Shown in pieces: positions 31,651 to 43,499 of a stretch of 64,000 nt of DNA. The DNA comes from Meghimatium bilineatum. Lineage: Eukaryota; Mollusca; Gastropoda; Stylommatophora; Philomycidae. The translations under genes were made by a program, and so were the position numbers. The stretch lies in NCBI GenBank assembly GCA_034231615.1, contig CM067298.1:66111591-66175590 (forward strand), given 5' to 3'. Numbering within the stretch: the first letter of the stretch is position 1; each line of letters opens with the position of its first letter. The notes under the pieces are model-generated. The model ran no database searches and was not told the origin of the DNA. It saw only the letters and a program-made list of their open reading frames with translations.

Positions 31651-31881
31651 TGGAGACAGGCATAGCCACAACATAGTCCATACAAGGACTGCAGCTAGGA
31701 GGCCCAACAGTGAACCCGACTAACAGAGCCACATCCTAGCAACAACCAGGCAGACAAGCCACAAAAACCACAGGTCCCCAACCACCTTGATATAACCAAT
31801 ATGGACACCAGTCCTAGGTTGAAAGCGGCGGGCCTCGACCATATGAGGCATAAACCCCTACTTAACAAGCAAACAAACAAC

Positions 31882-32095
31882 AAACCCATACAATGAATGT
31901 GAAATCATACTTAAATCAGAGAAATTAAGAAACCCATACAATGAATGTGAAATCATACCTAAATCAGAGAAATTAAGAAACCCATACAATGAATGTGAAA
32001 TCATACTTAAATCAGAGAAATTAAGAAACCCATACAATGAATGTGAAATCATACTTAAATCAGAGAAATTAAGAAACCCATACAATGAATGTGAA
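31882..32095. repeat. 48-bp minisatellite, second array
   Basis: Starts inside a unit at AAACCCATAC, then four more 48-bp units; the second of these has the catacct variant. Together with the first array the variant falls at units 3 and 8 of ten, that is every five units. Confidence 0.95.
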
Positions 32096-32379
32096 AACAA
32101 ATGCAATATTAGAATACTGCAATAGATATTTTATATGTCTATTGAAGTGCAGTCATTTGCATAGACGTCTATATTCAGACAAAATAGCTGAAATTGAATG
32201 GTAGAAAAATAGTGAAGAATCTTATCTATGTTTCTATACATGTGAACAATAATTTACACATTGGAATGCAGTTTTACTTTTAATAATGAGGGAACAAGAC
32301 ACACCCATTAAACTGTTCAGATTAAAACTTGTACAATGTAGTTTATAAATAATAATAATAATAATTTTAAAAACCCATA

Positions 32380-32585
32380 ACCCATTAGGGTTGTAGGAGT
32401 ATCATATTGAAACATTTGGTGCGTCAAGATCTCCACCATCTCTATCCTCTGCCATCCCAATTAGTTTGGAATCTTCACACCCTGTCCAGTCCTTGATATT
32501 ATCCAGCTATGTCTTCTGTCTTCCTTGTCTTCTTCCCGTCTGCACTGTACCTTAAAGAACATCAAGAGTTTATTCAGAAAATGCT
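32380..32585 (-). mobile_element. LINE family F, 3' end
   Basis: On the - strand LDNIKDWTGCEDSKLI, then MAEDRDGG and DAPNVSI, matching the C-terminal end of family F at 16435-16640. A closer copy lies at 49835-49990 (+ strand blocks tcacaccctgtcca, cttgatattatccag in both). Confidence 0.75.
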
Positions 32586-32904
32586 GAAGGATATGCATTT
32601 TGATAATTCCTATAATCTGTTGATTGTACATCTTACTCACTCTAGCTCTCAATCATCACATTTTATTTTATTCTCAAATAAATTGTATATTCCTGAAATC
32701 TTGTAATAAGTTTCATCCTATTTTTTTTTTAAAAACATACCGACCAAGAAATCAACAAAGTAAAACAAAACTACCGAAACAGTAAAAAAAACCTCAGAGC
32801 ATATAATTTTATTTAGAATCATTCAATATTCAAATAAAATATTTCATATATTTATAAACTTCTTTGAATGACCATTTACCTTGAAATATTTATGTGTTTG
32901 CTAT

Positions 32905-33041
32905 TGTTCATTCTCAAACTGCTGGATTCCTCTTGTAGCAAGACAATGGCCCTCTAGATTTCTACCATGATGTAGTCCAGAGAATGAAGATGCATTGTGT
33001 TGCCATTTTATTTGTGCTAATGGCCCAACATATCCAAATTC
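32905..33041 (-). mobile_element. SINE1 copy
   Basis: + strand blocks gttcattctcaaactgctgg, cctcttgtagcaagacaatg, catgatgtagtccagagaat, gctaatggcccaacatatcc. Confidence 0.8.
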
Positions 33042-33139
33042 AGATATGTTACCTTAAAATGTATATAAGTTCATATAGACCTGAAGCTGCCACATCCTTA
33101 TTACAAATTTTATAAAAATGTGTGTGTATTTATCATCAT

Positions 33140-34135
33140 CAGGTTCCATGATGGCTAGTGTAGGCAATGATGGCTCTCTACAGCTCTCTGCTCTCCACAG
33201 CTCTCTATCTCCAGCATTATGTATCAAGATCGTTGTTTGTTTCCCTGCCATGCCAGGTTGTCAAACGATATAATATTTTCTCATGTTGTCACCCTCCATC
33301 TCTGCCTTCAGTCTTACCTATTGTGACTATGTTTTCCAAATTTCTCTGTCTCATGAAGTTGTCAAAAAATGAAGACTATCTTTTTCTTATATTATTGATT
33401 AAGGTCCATTTTGGATTAGATTTTTTTAACACCTCCACATTAGTTTTTCTGGCAGTGAACGGTATTCTCAGCATTCTTCTGTAGAACCACATCTCTATTG
33501 CCTCTAATTTCCCACCTTCCTGTTTGTTTATTGTCCAAGACTCGCACCCATATGTTAGTATAGAAGTTATATAGCACTGTAGAACTCTCTTCCTCACCTC
33601 TAATGACAAGGTCATATTACACAGTATATTTTTCATTTTTCTGAATATTGTTTTTGCCTGTCTTTTTCTGCTTCTTATTTCTGTTGAACTTCTTCCATCT
33701 GCTGTAATTGTTGTACCTAAATATTTGAATTGGTGGATCTGTTTGAATACTATATCACTCACTTTGATCTTGCAAGGTGTGGTATTTTGTTTCTTTTTAA
33801 ATAACCATTACTTCTGTTTTCTTTATATTTAGGCAGAGGCCTTTCTCTTTACACTCTGTGACTACTACATTATTTAAATCTTGAAGGACTTCCTCACTTT
33901 TAGCAATCTCACTGTCATCTGCATATCCCAAATTATTTATGTCATGTTCTCCCACTGATATTCCTGAGATATCAACTATTGTACACATTATATTTTCACT
34001 GTACAAAGAGAACAGGTCTGGTGAATGTACATATCCCTGTCTAAATCCTTGTTTTATTTGTAGAAAAGAGCCAAATTGATTTCCTACTCTTATTGCTGCT
34101 GTTTGTTGCCAGTACATGTTTTTGATGATTCTTAT
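33140..34135 (-). mobile_element. LINE family P, RT and C-terminal part
   Basis: On the - strand: MYWQQTAAIRVGNQF, IKQGFRQGYVHSPDLFSLYS, NNLGYADDSEIAKSEE (YADD, motif C), CLNIKKTEVMVI; after a shift VFKQIHQFKYLGTTITADGR, RKRQAKTIFRKMKNIL, TYGCESWTINKQEGGKLEAI, EMWFYRRMLRIPFTARKTNV and a decayed end. The frames 33376-33762 and 33797-34117 are open for 128 and 106 codons. Best preserved family P palm in the window. Confidence 0.9.
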
Positions 34136-34289
34136 ATACCGTATATAATATATAAATAATTTAAAAAATATATATATATAAAGATTCTGTGTTAGAAAAC
34201 ATCTGCATTGTGCATTGTGAGGAAAGACTCACATTAGTTTCCAATTACTATGCCTGAAACTTCAAGCTTCCATTTCTTTGATCATAAAT

Positions 34290-34600
34290 TCATTCATTAA
34301 TTCATTAATTTTCCTTTTGCGCTGAAGTTAGCGCATAGGGCAGAGGTCAGATCACTCCAATTCTGTCTGTTCAAAACTATTCTGTGCAGTTCTTGAATAG
34401 TATGAATATTGGTTGTTTTACTTTCTCTAAGTATTGTTCTTCTGAGTGTTTCTTTTGGTCTATCCCTTTCTCTTTTGCCTGTAGGTATCCATTCAAGAGA
34501 TTGGTGGTGTATTCTGTTGGTGTCTGCGCGTAGGACATGCCTGATGTAGGACCAACAGCGTTTTCTGGATCATAAATACCAGCACACAATTCTTGTAACA
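34290..34600 (-). mobile_element. LINE family K fragment
   Basis: On the - strand RKRCWSYIRHVLRADTNRIH, HQSLEWIPTGKRERDRPKET, LRRTILRESKTTNIHTIQEL and NRQNWSDLCPMR. The + strand piece at 57885-58305 carries the same text (RKRCWSYMGHVQRADINRVH, YQSLEWIPTGKR). Confidence 0.75.
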
Positions 34601-35789
34601 ATTATGTACTGATGTGCATTGCTAAACACAGCAAAATTAGTTACATCAGTGATGCAAGGGTTACATAGTAAACCAAATGACCTAAAAGGTTATTCAGTAT
34701 GGGAAACCTTACAGGTTGACAGGTATACAAAAACAAAATAAGGCAGTAACATTTGCAAATGGGTATCGGTGTAAGGAAGAGTATATATTTGATAAAAATA
34801 ATTATTAAAAGATTTACTTAAAAATAGATAATGACAGAAGGTGAGAATGAGCAAATGAAAGAGAAAAGATGAGATTATGAAAATGTTTAAAGAAAGTAAA
34901 CACACGTGTTGTAATTATAATTTTGAAAAAAAGGATGTTTATGCTTCATCAATGTACATACATGTTTTCTAAGGCAATACTGTGTTATATTGTTTTGACA
35001 AACCCACTCACCCTCTTCCCCACATCTAAACCAAGATAATTGTTCTTTGTATAAAGTTCCTTCTTTTATAGTTCATGTTTCTATTAGCACTAGTGTATTA
35101 TACAAAACTATTAATGTTATTTTAACAATTTGGTTTCATAACTTAAAATGTCATTTTAGACATTTTTGTATAATCATAATTTAACATGTCATTTTATAGT
35201 GTAGAATTTCTTTGTAACAGTGTTCTAACGTGTTACATTTTATGATGGTGAAATAATCCCTTTAGCTGTTAGCAGGTAGCTCTTAACAGTACATATCCTT
35301 TCTGACAAAAATCCTCCTAGTTTGTGTAGATAAGATTAATTCTGGAGGTATTTTCACTGGAAAAAAAAGCCTCACTACCAGTATAAAATCATATCATTTA
35401 CTAAATCTACCGCTGTTTTGTCACAGACCTTTCACATGTGGGACATTTGATGAAAGAATATACTATGTGATTCTAAGGGGAAAAAAGTTTATATACACAT
35501 CTCTCTCTCTTTCTGCATATGCATTCCTGTAATATTTTCATCTTTTAGGCAGTTAATAGACTAAAAGTACTTCTTGTGACTGTTAAGTTTGTTGGATGAA
35601 TCACAGGTCACTGTTGGTTTGCAGTAACCTCTGTATTATGTTTCATACTTGGAAGCATTTACTGACTAGCCTATATTTCATCACTCTATGACTTGCTATG
35701 GTCACCTCTAGCACAATTTTCATTGTGTTTAGCGTTAGAGCTCTGGGACACTTTCTTCTTATAACCTTATCATGTCAGAACTATTGTCT
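34601..35789. other. non-coding sequence, no feature seen
   Basis: AT-rich, with a short (CT)n run near 35502. No exon, tRNA or repeat recognised. Confidence 0.5.
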
Positions 35790-36245
35790 CTTAATGTAAT
35801 TGGTGCTGTACTTACTTTTAGATACATCATCATCATCAAATGCCATGCCGAATATGTGTTGGCGACCATATTTCTCCATGTATACCGATCTCACATATTT
35901 CATCATCTCTGTTGGTGTCATCAATCGAAGCCATTTAGTCAAACTGTCCAATATCTTTTCTCTGGGTCTTCCCTTTGACCTTTTCCCTTCTATCTTTCCT
36001 GTTGTTACTATATTTTCAATGCCTTGTCTTCTCATTATGTGCCCAATAAATGTTGACTGTCTTTTTCTTATATTATCAATAATGCATCTTTTTACATCCA
36101 TCCTTAGAAGACATTCTTCATTAGTAATCTTTTCTGTCCAAGGAATGCGTAACATTCTTCTAATAAACCACATTTCCACTGCCTCCAATGATTTTTGTGA
36201 TGTCTTATTTATTGTCCATACTTCACTTCACTGGTTCAATGTAGC
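35790..36245 (-). mobile_element. LINE family P, 3' end
   Basis: The - strand frame 35781-36188 (135 codons) reads MEAVEMWFIRRMLRIPWTEK, DVKRCIIDNIRKRQSTFIGH, IMRRQGIENIVTTGKIEGKR and SKGRPREKILDSLTKWL. It is intact in this part and 5' truncated. GDDDE-like coding of the final acidic stretch (DDDD) is due to a catcatcatcat run. Confidence 0.85.
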
Positions 36246-36689
36246 ATTTGAGCATTTAGATACAATCATTCATTATTTTGTCTTGTGTAATTATATTTAG
36301 TATTCATGATATTATAAACATCAAACTTCTGCTTTTTGAACTTGTCTTTCTTATTTATTTTGGTGTTTGTACACAAGTTTGACATGGCAGTATTCTTTAT
36401 CATACATTAATTTTTTTTAAATTCAGCAGAATATAATCCGTAGAACAAAATATAATATAGGCATTTTGGTTCACTGGTAGGCTATATATTTGTCTTTCAG
36501 TCTGATAAATATGACCAGTATCATTACATTAAGATATATTCAAAAATTGTGTTAAACAGTGCACATTTTTGTGTTGTTTATTGTTACATATTTATTATGT
36601 AATATCTGTCCAACATTTTATTTGCTCAGTTACAGCTATTTTCAATCTCTTTTCTACTCTTTGATAATATTGTACTTTCATCAATAAAG

Positions 36690-36936
36690 TGCTGAGCCAA
36701 GTAGTTTACACGATCATATTTCTCCACAACTCCGTTTCTTGTTGTTATTAAGTTCACATGATGACATTCTCCCATGCCATGATGGCAACCCATCCTACAA
36801 CTTCTTTGTCATTCTGTTTATTCTCTCCTTAAACTTTCTGATGGTTACAAAATTTTCAAGTTTTACTCAACTTATCATATGTCCTATATATCTTGACTCT
36901 CTGTTATAATTTAATCTCTTTTCTCCAGCTTTTTTT
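36690..36936 (-). mobile_element. LINE family P, decayed 3' end
   Basis: + strand blocks gatcatatttctccacaact, gatgacattctcccatgcca, gatggttacaaaattttcaa and ttatcatatgtcc follow the order of the family P 3' end on the - strand. A SINE2 copy begins immediately after. Confidence 0.6.
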
Positions 36937-37117
36937 TTTGCTGTTTGTTTGTTCTCAACTGCTGCTGATAACCCAGATGTAGTTCAGAGAACAGAATGAT
37001 TTGTTGTGATTTACAGCTTGGCTGTGATATCTGTGCTTTTTGGCCCATCACATTCAATCTCAACATGACTTTTGTGTCACTATAACATGGAATGGAACAG
37101 TCAACCCACCCCAGTAA
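36937..37117 (-). mobile_element. SINE2 copy
   Basis: + strand blocks aacccagatgtagttcagag, atttacagcttggctgtgat, tttttggcccatcacattca, atggaatggaacagtcaacc match SINE2; the 5' head is missing. Confidence 0.7.
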
Positions 37118-38629
37118 ATCTAGGCCTAGCATTATAATTAGTAGGATTTTGTACTTCAGATAACTCTGGAGCTTTCAAATTCAGAAATTGCAAACATTCA
37201 TTACAACACATAGAAAGTTGCAGGGCTCTTTCACATGAATTCAATTTTATAAGGATTTTTAAAGATGACATTGTCAATGTCTAACATATTTGCATACACC
37301 CTTCAGTAATGAGAGATAAGTATGCTCTGGATTGCTGGTCAGCAAAGCAATAATGTTTAAAACAATCAATTATAAATTCCATATTTAGAGAATATGGACA
37401 ATATAGGGCATTTATCACTTTTGCTACTGGTATTTAAATAAAAATATCAGGTATTAAAAATATTTTGTTTTTTGTTGTCAGTATAAATTTATAAATATTG
37501 CAAATAGACATTTGGAAAAAGAAGAACAAGGTGCCAAGCATTTTAAGTGTTAAGAAAACTTTTTTCTGGAGAATAAGTCAAAACTTTTGACATGGTCAAA
37601 ATTAAGGGTTTGTCTATTTACATTTTTGACTTTAAAATATCATTGCAGTTATTAGACTGCACTGAATATAAAATATAGTGTAGGCTATGTATTTATATAG
37701 TTTAGACTTTTAAACATTTTAAATTGCCCTACTATTTATAAGCATGCTGTTGGTCTTTAATCAATACAATAATTGGTCCAATAAATTTATTTCAGAGAAT
37801 AGAACTTACAATATTGATGCATTAACATATCCTATGTGTGGCTAAGCCATTTCATTAATTATGCATAAATAAATTATAATGATCTGGAATATTCTAATGT
37901 ATTTCTGTTCAGCATTCATTACTGGTTATTCTAATATTGTTATAATCTGTGATGTGTGTTGCATAGGGTATCACTTTATATTATTAAACTTTATTGCATT
38001 CAAATATGGTAGTATTATTTAAATTAGTCTCTTTAATAAAGTAGTACAGGGTGAAGACAACAAAATATCATAAGCAGACTATGATATCATTGAACACACT
38101 GGGACAAAATTACATTAGATATTCATACAATCCTTAAGTACACTTTTTTCACAAGTACGTTGCTTAAAATTATGTGTTGAAAATGCTTTGTCTGTGTCTT
38201 CAAGTAGTACTTGGTTATGGTCCACGGTGGTTTTGGATTTATTTTTCTCTGCTAGGTTATTTAGTAGTTTCCAGGCCCTCCTGCCATAAGTGCGAAGATT
38301 TAGCTTGGTACAAGTATCTGGCCATTTTTGTTGTTTTACATTTTTTTTCTTGTTGATCAGTACAGTTGTTTTATTATATTAAATTTTTTTTTGTCGGATC
38401 AGTGTAGTTGGTTTATTATACAGTGGAATTCTGTTATAATAACCTGATCGAGAGCAACAAAATATGTACATAATAACAGAAATTTGCTATATACAGTACA
38501 AACAATATTGAATAAATATAATTATGAATGTTGAAAATTGCTATATAGGGAAATATGTTATAAAAGAATGCGATATAGAGGGATTCCCTGTATCCTGTTC
38601 TCTTTGCATGTGTAGGGAGCTTCTCTGCT
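37118..38629. other. non-coding sequence, no feature seen
   Basis: AT-rich. A short direct repeat (ttgttttattata...gatcagtgtagttggttta, near 38355-38420) is the only pattern noticed. No exon recognised. Confidence 0.5.
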
Positions 38630-39420
38630 TTCTTTCTTGCTTCTATCCTCTTTTTTGATAAGTTCTTCACATTTCATTGTCCAGAATGGGCTATATTTCT
38701 TTCAGAATTCTCAGAGGATTGTTCCATAGGCTGCATTAAGTATGGTTGCAGTGATGTTTATTCTTTGCTACATTTTCGTCTGTGAAAGTTGTGAATTGTT
38801 CCCAGTCTGCTTGTTTGTTGTTCCAGCGAGGTATTTGTAATGTTGTTTGGTTTCTCGCTTGTGATATTTGGAGGAGCATGGGATGGTGGTCACTTCCTAT
38901 GTCACCAAAGACTCAGTGTGCAGTCATTTTGGAGGTCTGCAGACATGATAGTAAGGTCAGATCTGAATGCTGATCCACTGGGTCTGTGAAGGAGTGGATG
39001 AGGAATCTTGTAATATTATTAGGTTGTTTGTTTCCCATGGTGTTTCTTTCTTTGTATCCTGTGACAGGTATGTGTGCATTAAAATCTCCAGCAGTGATAA
39101 TTCTCTTGGCATCTGCAGTGCTGAGTGATGTATATTTGTTTCTTGGAGTTAGGTAGGCAGTATGCATTGAACCATGTGTTTATTTCTTGCATATCATTTC
39201 CATTGTTTTTCATGTTTATGACTTTTTACATGTCATTTCTTGTGAGAATTGCAATGCATCTGCACTTCTGACATAAACATTTGTGTATGGTGTAGCCTGG
39301 TATAGTGTTTTCTGCATTAGTTTGATGTATGTATCATGTTTGTGTAGTGCTCTACTCAGAGCCAGGGTCTCATTTCAGAATCCAGATATGTTAATTATTA
39401 TGTTGTAGTATGTTTAGTGT
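38630..39420 (-). mobile_element. LINE endonuclease fragment
   Basis: On the - strand IITAGDFNAHIPVTGYKE (the GDFNAH motif of AP-type LINE endonucleases), RNTMGNKQPNNITRFLIHSF, DLTLLSCLQ and, after a stop, GSDHHPMLLQIS (the SDH catalytic motif). The element belongs to a jockey/I-type LINE; it may be family A, B or E. Upstream and downstream parts are missing or decayed. Confidence 0.82.
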
Positions 39421-39663
39421 GCCCCTTGTGGCTGATTTTTCACTCAAAGCAATGGGGGGGGGAGTGGCCGAACAGCCGTGCAGACCTTTAATGAGGTGAC
39501 GTCCAAACTCATATGATATTTTGTGTATAGGCACTTTCATGTAAGGGTCGTCTTTTGGAGCTTGCTTTCAAACACAGGCTGCTCCAACAAAGAAGGGCCT
39601 GGAAACAGGAACACCATTTTCCAATGGGTACGATACTGCTTTGAATTGGCTTCTACCGCTGAA

Positions 39664-39825
39664 GACGGATATGTTCATGTGGGCGCAAATTAAACATAAA
39701 CACAACACATTTCCATTGCCTGGACTACGTTCAACTGGAAATCTTGTAGGACCATTGTCCTGTTACAAGATAAATCCAGCAGGAGTTTGAGAATGAACGC
39801 TAAGAAGAAGAAGAAGAATTGGCTT
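39664..39825 (+). mobile_element. SINE1 copy, sense strand
   Basis: Sense orientation: gaagacggatatgttcatgt, acacatttccattgcctgga, aatcttgtaggaccattgtc, ccagcaggagtttgagaatg, then a (GAA)n tail at 39803-39817. It shows the tail that the inverted copies show as (TTC)n. Confidence 0.85.
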
Positions 39826-39984
39826 CTCACAAATCCAAAAACTAAACAGATAATACAAGGATGAACTACCATACATAAAAGAAAATAACACCAACACTCT
39901 TCCCATTCTGTGGGCAGCAATATCAAGATTTCACTAGCAGGACCATAATAAATAACACCCACACTATGACAGGCAGAGGCATAT

Positions 39985-40150
39985 GATGGGCAGTGCAGCT
40001 GAGAGGAGGAGGAAAGGCAGACCAAGAAGACAATGGACTGACGACATTAAAGATAACATGAATATGTCATTGGAAAATGCAAGCAGCATAAAGTTCATTA
40101 GGAAGACAATGTTCTGGAGAGAATACGTCACATGACACACTATGACAGAA
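39985..40150 (+). mobile_element. LINE family H, 3' end
   Basis: RRKGRPRRQWTDDIKDNMNM, SLENASSIKFIRKTMFWREY and VT before a stop. A second + copy of the end is at 44295-44430 (GFIRKTTFWREYVA) and a fragment is at 42295-42345 on the - strand (FIRKTTF). Confidence 0.8.
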
Positions 40151-40174
40151 CTGAATACTCTCCAATAGAAATCA

Positions 40175-40800
40175 ATAGTTAGTTAATTAGTCGTCGGATC
40201 ATCAAGACTGAAAACTGGACACATCCATAATTGCTCTGATCTCTCTGAGTGTATCCGCCATTACACTTCTGCTGACAGTACCGGTCCTCGGTCCTATACT
40301 GGTGGACCATCATTCTTCTGCGCCCTCCAAAACGTTCACTTTTAGAAACACCGCATTTCAAATCCTGATCTTTAATCCTGGCCATTGAAAAGGAATCATC
40401 ATCCACACTAGTCTCATGCTCACGTGCTATATCTCTTATAAAGTTCAAATGTCAGCTCGACCCATTGCCCTGTGCCACACTTGCGCATGATGCCAGTTGA
40501 TCTGCTCTTTCATTGCCTCGAACACCCACATGTACCTGCATGAAAATAAATGTAACTATTTTCAACCTCGTCTTTCTCACGGTCTCAATTCACTGTTCCT
40601 GAACGAGACCCACTTGTACCTTCCTAATTATACTCATAGAGTCACTCAATATGCAGACCTGTGTTACGTTCTGTGTGCCTACTCACTCAAATGCCCTGGC
40701 CACCCCCATAATCTTTATGGTCATGATACTCATAGTCACAGCAAACTCTCCTCCCTGATCATTTTACCTCCGCACTGAGCTGTGAAGGTCCAAGCACTGC
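40175..40800 (-). mobile_element. LINE family E, RNase H and 3' end
   Basis: On the - strand the end of the RNase H domain (VHVGVRGNERADQLAS), then NFIRDIAREHETSVDDDSF, GGRRRMMVHQYRTEDRYCQQ, KCNGGYTQRDQSNYGCVQFS and a CTAA-type tail (gactaattaactaac). It parallels 23330-24035. Confidence 0.8.
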
Positions 40801-40849
40801 GAACATGTCTAATCACAGATCCAATAATGTAAATAAAACAATAGTATGA

Positions 40850-41570
40850 AACATGATTGAAGATACCCCAGAGAAGTGTGGATACAAGTATATACTGATG
40901 GTTCAGCAACCAGAGCACTGAAGAACGGAGTTTCAGGTGTATCCATAAAAAGAATCCACAGGTTAAACAACTGGAATCTTCTGCACAAACTACTCTGCAG
41001 AAGTACATGTCCTAAGCATTGCTGCAGGAAAAATTTAAAATACACGCCAATGGTGAACAAGTGAGGTTTTTTACTGATGCATTGTCTGTCTTACTAGTCC
41101 TTGACAGCTTCAAACTTCCAGACTTGAAGAAGTCATATGAGAAGTGAGTATCCAAAGAAGGGTAGTCAGAATGCATACCATCCAACTGTGGCATACCAGG
41201 AAAAGAACAGGTTAGTAAAATATGGAACAAAAAGACCAAGAAATCCCCTACCAGGAAAAGAGAACCCTCATCGAAGCTATTAGGACAGTTGACCACACAA
41301 AATATAGCTACAACTAACTTGATAGAGCAGAACACAATCATCATCTTCCGCATGAGGACAAGACCCAACAGACTAAACAATCACTTAAAAAGACTAAAAC
41401 TGGTTCCATCATCTGTGTCCATGTAGGTAGGCGATACAGGCAGCGGAACATATTCTGCAAGACTGCATTATAATAAGCCAATTAAGAGAGAACACTGGCC
41501 CACAGAAACATATATCCATACGTTTCAAATACAACAGCATTTATCAAGAAAACCGGACTTGCTGCGAATG
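40850..41570 (+). mobile_element. LINE family A, decayed RNase H region
   Basis: The + strand shows WIQVYTDGSATRALKNGVSG (RNase H start), then GIFCTNYSAEVH in another frame, and a long, heavily shifted tail with blocks like those of 13370-14120. Too decayed for exact limits. Confidence 0.65.
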
Positions 41571-42249
41571 AGAAGAAGAATTGCATCTTCCCAGACTTTC
41601 ATTTGAGTAGTGGATCTGAGGCGTGCTCCATCACTCTCCATTCCTCGTAACCTACAGTCTGCCAAAACACAAGATGTTCTGAGGATGTCTGATGTTCACC
41701 ATGTCTGTCAACATTGTAAGACATGTATAATTTTCACATCCTGAATTACAGTGAATTTGATGGTTTCACTTCAGGTTTCCCCTTCCACCATTTGGTTTCT
41801 GGGTGTCATTTTGACATACAGCATCAAACCAATGAGATCTGAACACTTTACTATTCAATTTTGACGATCGTAGAATGTCTGTTATAGAATATTGGTGACG
41901 AATTTCGACAATCATCGAACCTGCTATACTTTAGAAATACGAGATACCCCTTTGCAATTCTGTTACTAAATATTTCTCATCTGGGAAACTAATTGTTCCA
42001 AAATGGCACATGTAAAATAGATATAAACATCACTCATATGAGTATTTATATGAATTGGAGTTTTCGAAAGTGATATTGTATGATATATAGAAAGTAATAA
42101 ACGGTTCTATCTCAGATGGCGTGCCTACCTCTATTCATTATTTTCCTTTGGATGCGTTTATCAGACAGTTGTTATTTATTTATATATAGGCTAGGAGAGT
42201 TGTGTGGGTGGGAATAACCTGGGGTTAGGTTAACGTTAAGCAATAAGTA
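41571..42249. other. non-coding sequence, no feature seen
   Basis: No exon or repeat recognised. Confidence 0.5.
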
Positions 42250-42990
42250 AATTTCAGTTGTCTGTAACGTGTATCATGTGATGTATTCTTTATAGAACGT
42301 AGTCTTCCTTATGAATCTCATGAAAACCCTGCTGTCTCTGGCAGGTTGTCCTGCTTCCTCTAGCGACATGTGCATACATTCATGAATGAATCCTTCCTGT
42401 ATGAATGAATATATACCTGCACCCTCATTCCTCAATGCATTCTGTGATGACCCATCTGTGTATACTCTGACCCATATGTCTTGTGGATATTCATCGTCCA
42501 GGAAACTGAGGGTGACTGTCCTTTGGTGCACACTATTCTCGCTTAGTATTCTGTTCACATGGGTCTGAATATATATTGGTATTCCATGCCTTTCACTCTG
42601 AGGTTTGTTATGGTACAGACCTTAAGGAGCTGTCAATTTCAGGTAGATCTGTAAGTTTTCTACGGAGTCGTTTAGCATGGTGGATAAAGCTTCTTCTTTT
42701 CAGTCGCTCCATTGCTAGATTTTAAAATCTTTTCTTCATTGGATGACTTTGCATACACTGAAACTTTTCTGCTTGTATTAGTACTTTTGTGTCTCGGAGT
42801 TCGTCAAGTGTTTGTATTCTCCCAATTTTCTGCATCAGTACTATGAGTGTTGATTTAATTTTTCCCATCATTATCCTAAGCACCCGGTTTTGCCCTTTAT
42901 TTAGATCCTGTACTGTGGTGTTTGATGCAGGACACAACACAGCTGAATCATACTCCAGGTGTGATCTTATGCCTTGCTGGTAAACTTTAC
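42250..42990 (-). mobile_element. LINE family A, linker and RNase H start
   Basis: On the - strand: CPASNTTVQDLNKGQNRVLR, KIGRIQTLDELRDTKVLIQA, EKFQCMQSHPMKKRF, then shifted FLDDEYPQDIWVRVYTDGSS and NALRNEGAGIYSFIQ. Matches the last part of the family A copy at 63740-64000 and 13085-13560. A short family H-like end (RKTTF) follows at 42295-42345. Confidence 0.85.
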
Positions 42991-43079
42991 GAAATCAAAT
43001 ATTGTGACATGAAAACATAAAACTGTAACAATAGAATGCTGGTGGAGGTTTTCCTTCAAAAAAATTCACTATAATCATC

Positions 43080-43215
43080 TATAAATAATGTTGCACGATG
43101 GTTGATCTGGTGTTTTCCACCCGGCTGTCCGTATTTTGGTAGGAGGGCCTGGCCAATCTTGGTTTCCAGCAACTAGTGGCTGGACTAAGCCCTCATCTCC
43201 ATGATAGGTAGCTGA
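43080..43215 (-). mobile_element. LINE 5' UTR-like fragment
   Basis: The reverse complement has GATGAGGGCTTAGTCCAGCC, GGCTGGAAACCAAGATTGG-like text and GGACAGCCGGGTGGAAAAC. The same order is seen in the 5' region of family A at 61005-61075 (GATGGAGCTTAGTTCAGCCA, GGGGCTGGAAACTAAGACTG). It probably is a 5' UTR piece of that or a sister family. Confidence 0.6.
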
Positions 43216-43499
43216 CCTCGATGTAGAGCATTTCAAGAAATAACACATTTATAAAAAGAGAGAAGTCTAAACCACTAGCAAGAAAATTATTTTTCCAGTA
43301 TGCTGAATCATTAGAATTTGACATAAACATGTGTTGAATTATATTTCCTGAACACCTAACCAAAAAAACTATATAAAAATTTCCAGAAATATTAAATATA
43401 AACTCCAAAACGACTCATATATAAACAGGACAAAGAGATTTGTCACTTCAAGTGTTAAAAATCCAATATCCCATAAATATATGCACAATTATGTATTCA

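Larger units (their letters stand above)
30635..31881 (+). mobile_element. 1.25-kb insertion splitting the 48-bp array
   Basis: The block lies between AAACCCATAC (30625-30634) and AAACCCATAC (31882-31891), both part of the 48-bp unit, so removing it and one copy restores a continuous array. The right end is aacaagcaaacaaacaac, like a CAAA-type retroelement tail on the + strand. No protein is encoded. It contains TA, G and A runs and two related subunits with stem-loops (31282-31650). No terminal inverted repeats seen. A large non-autonomous retroelement is the best guess. Confidence 0.6.

Noticed and set aside
31882-32095. Second 48-bp array as an assembly duplicate of the first
   Set aside because: The ends differ, the 10-bp direct repeat fits an insertion, and the variant order continues; still, long reads would be needed to exclude a collapse or duplication.
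33376-34117. Functional reverse transcriptase or telomerase
   Set aside because: YADD is present, but the frame is broken and the flanks match other dead LINE P copies; no telomerase motifs seen.
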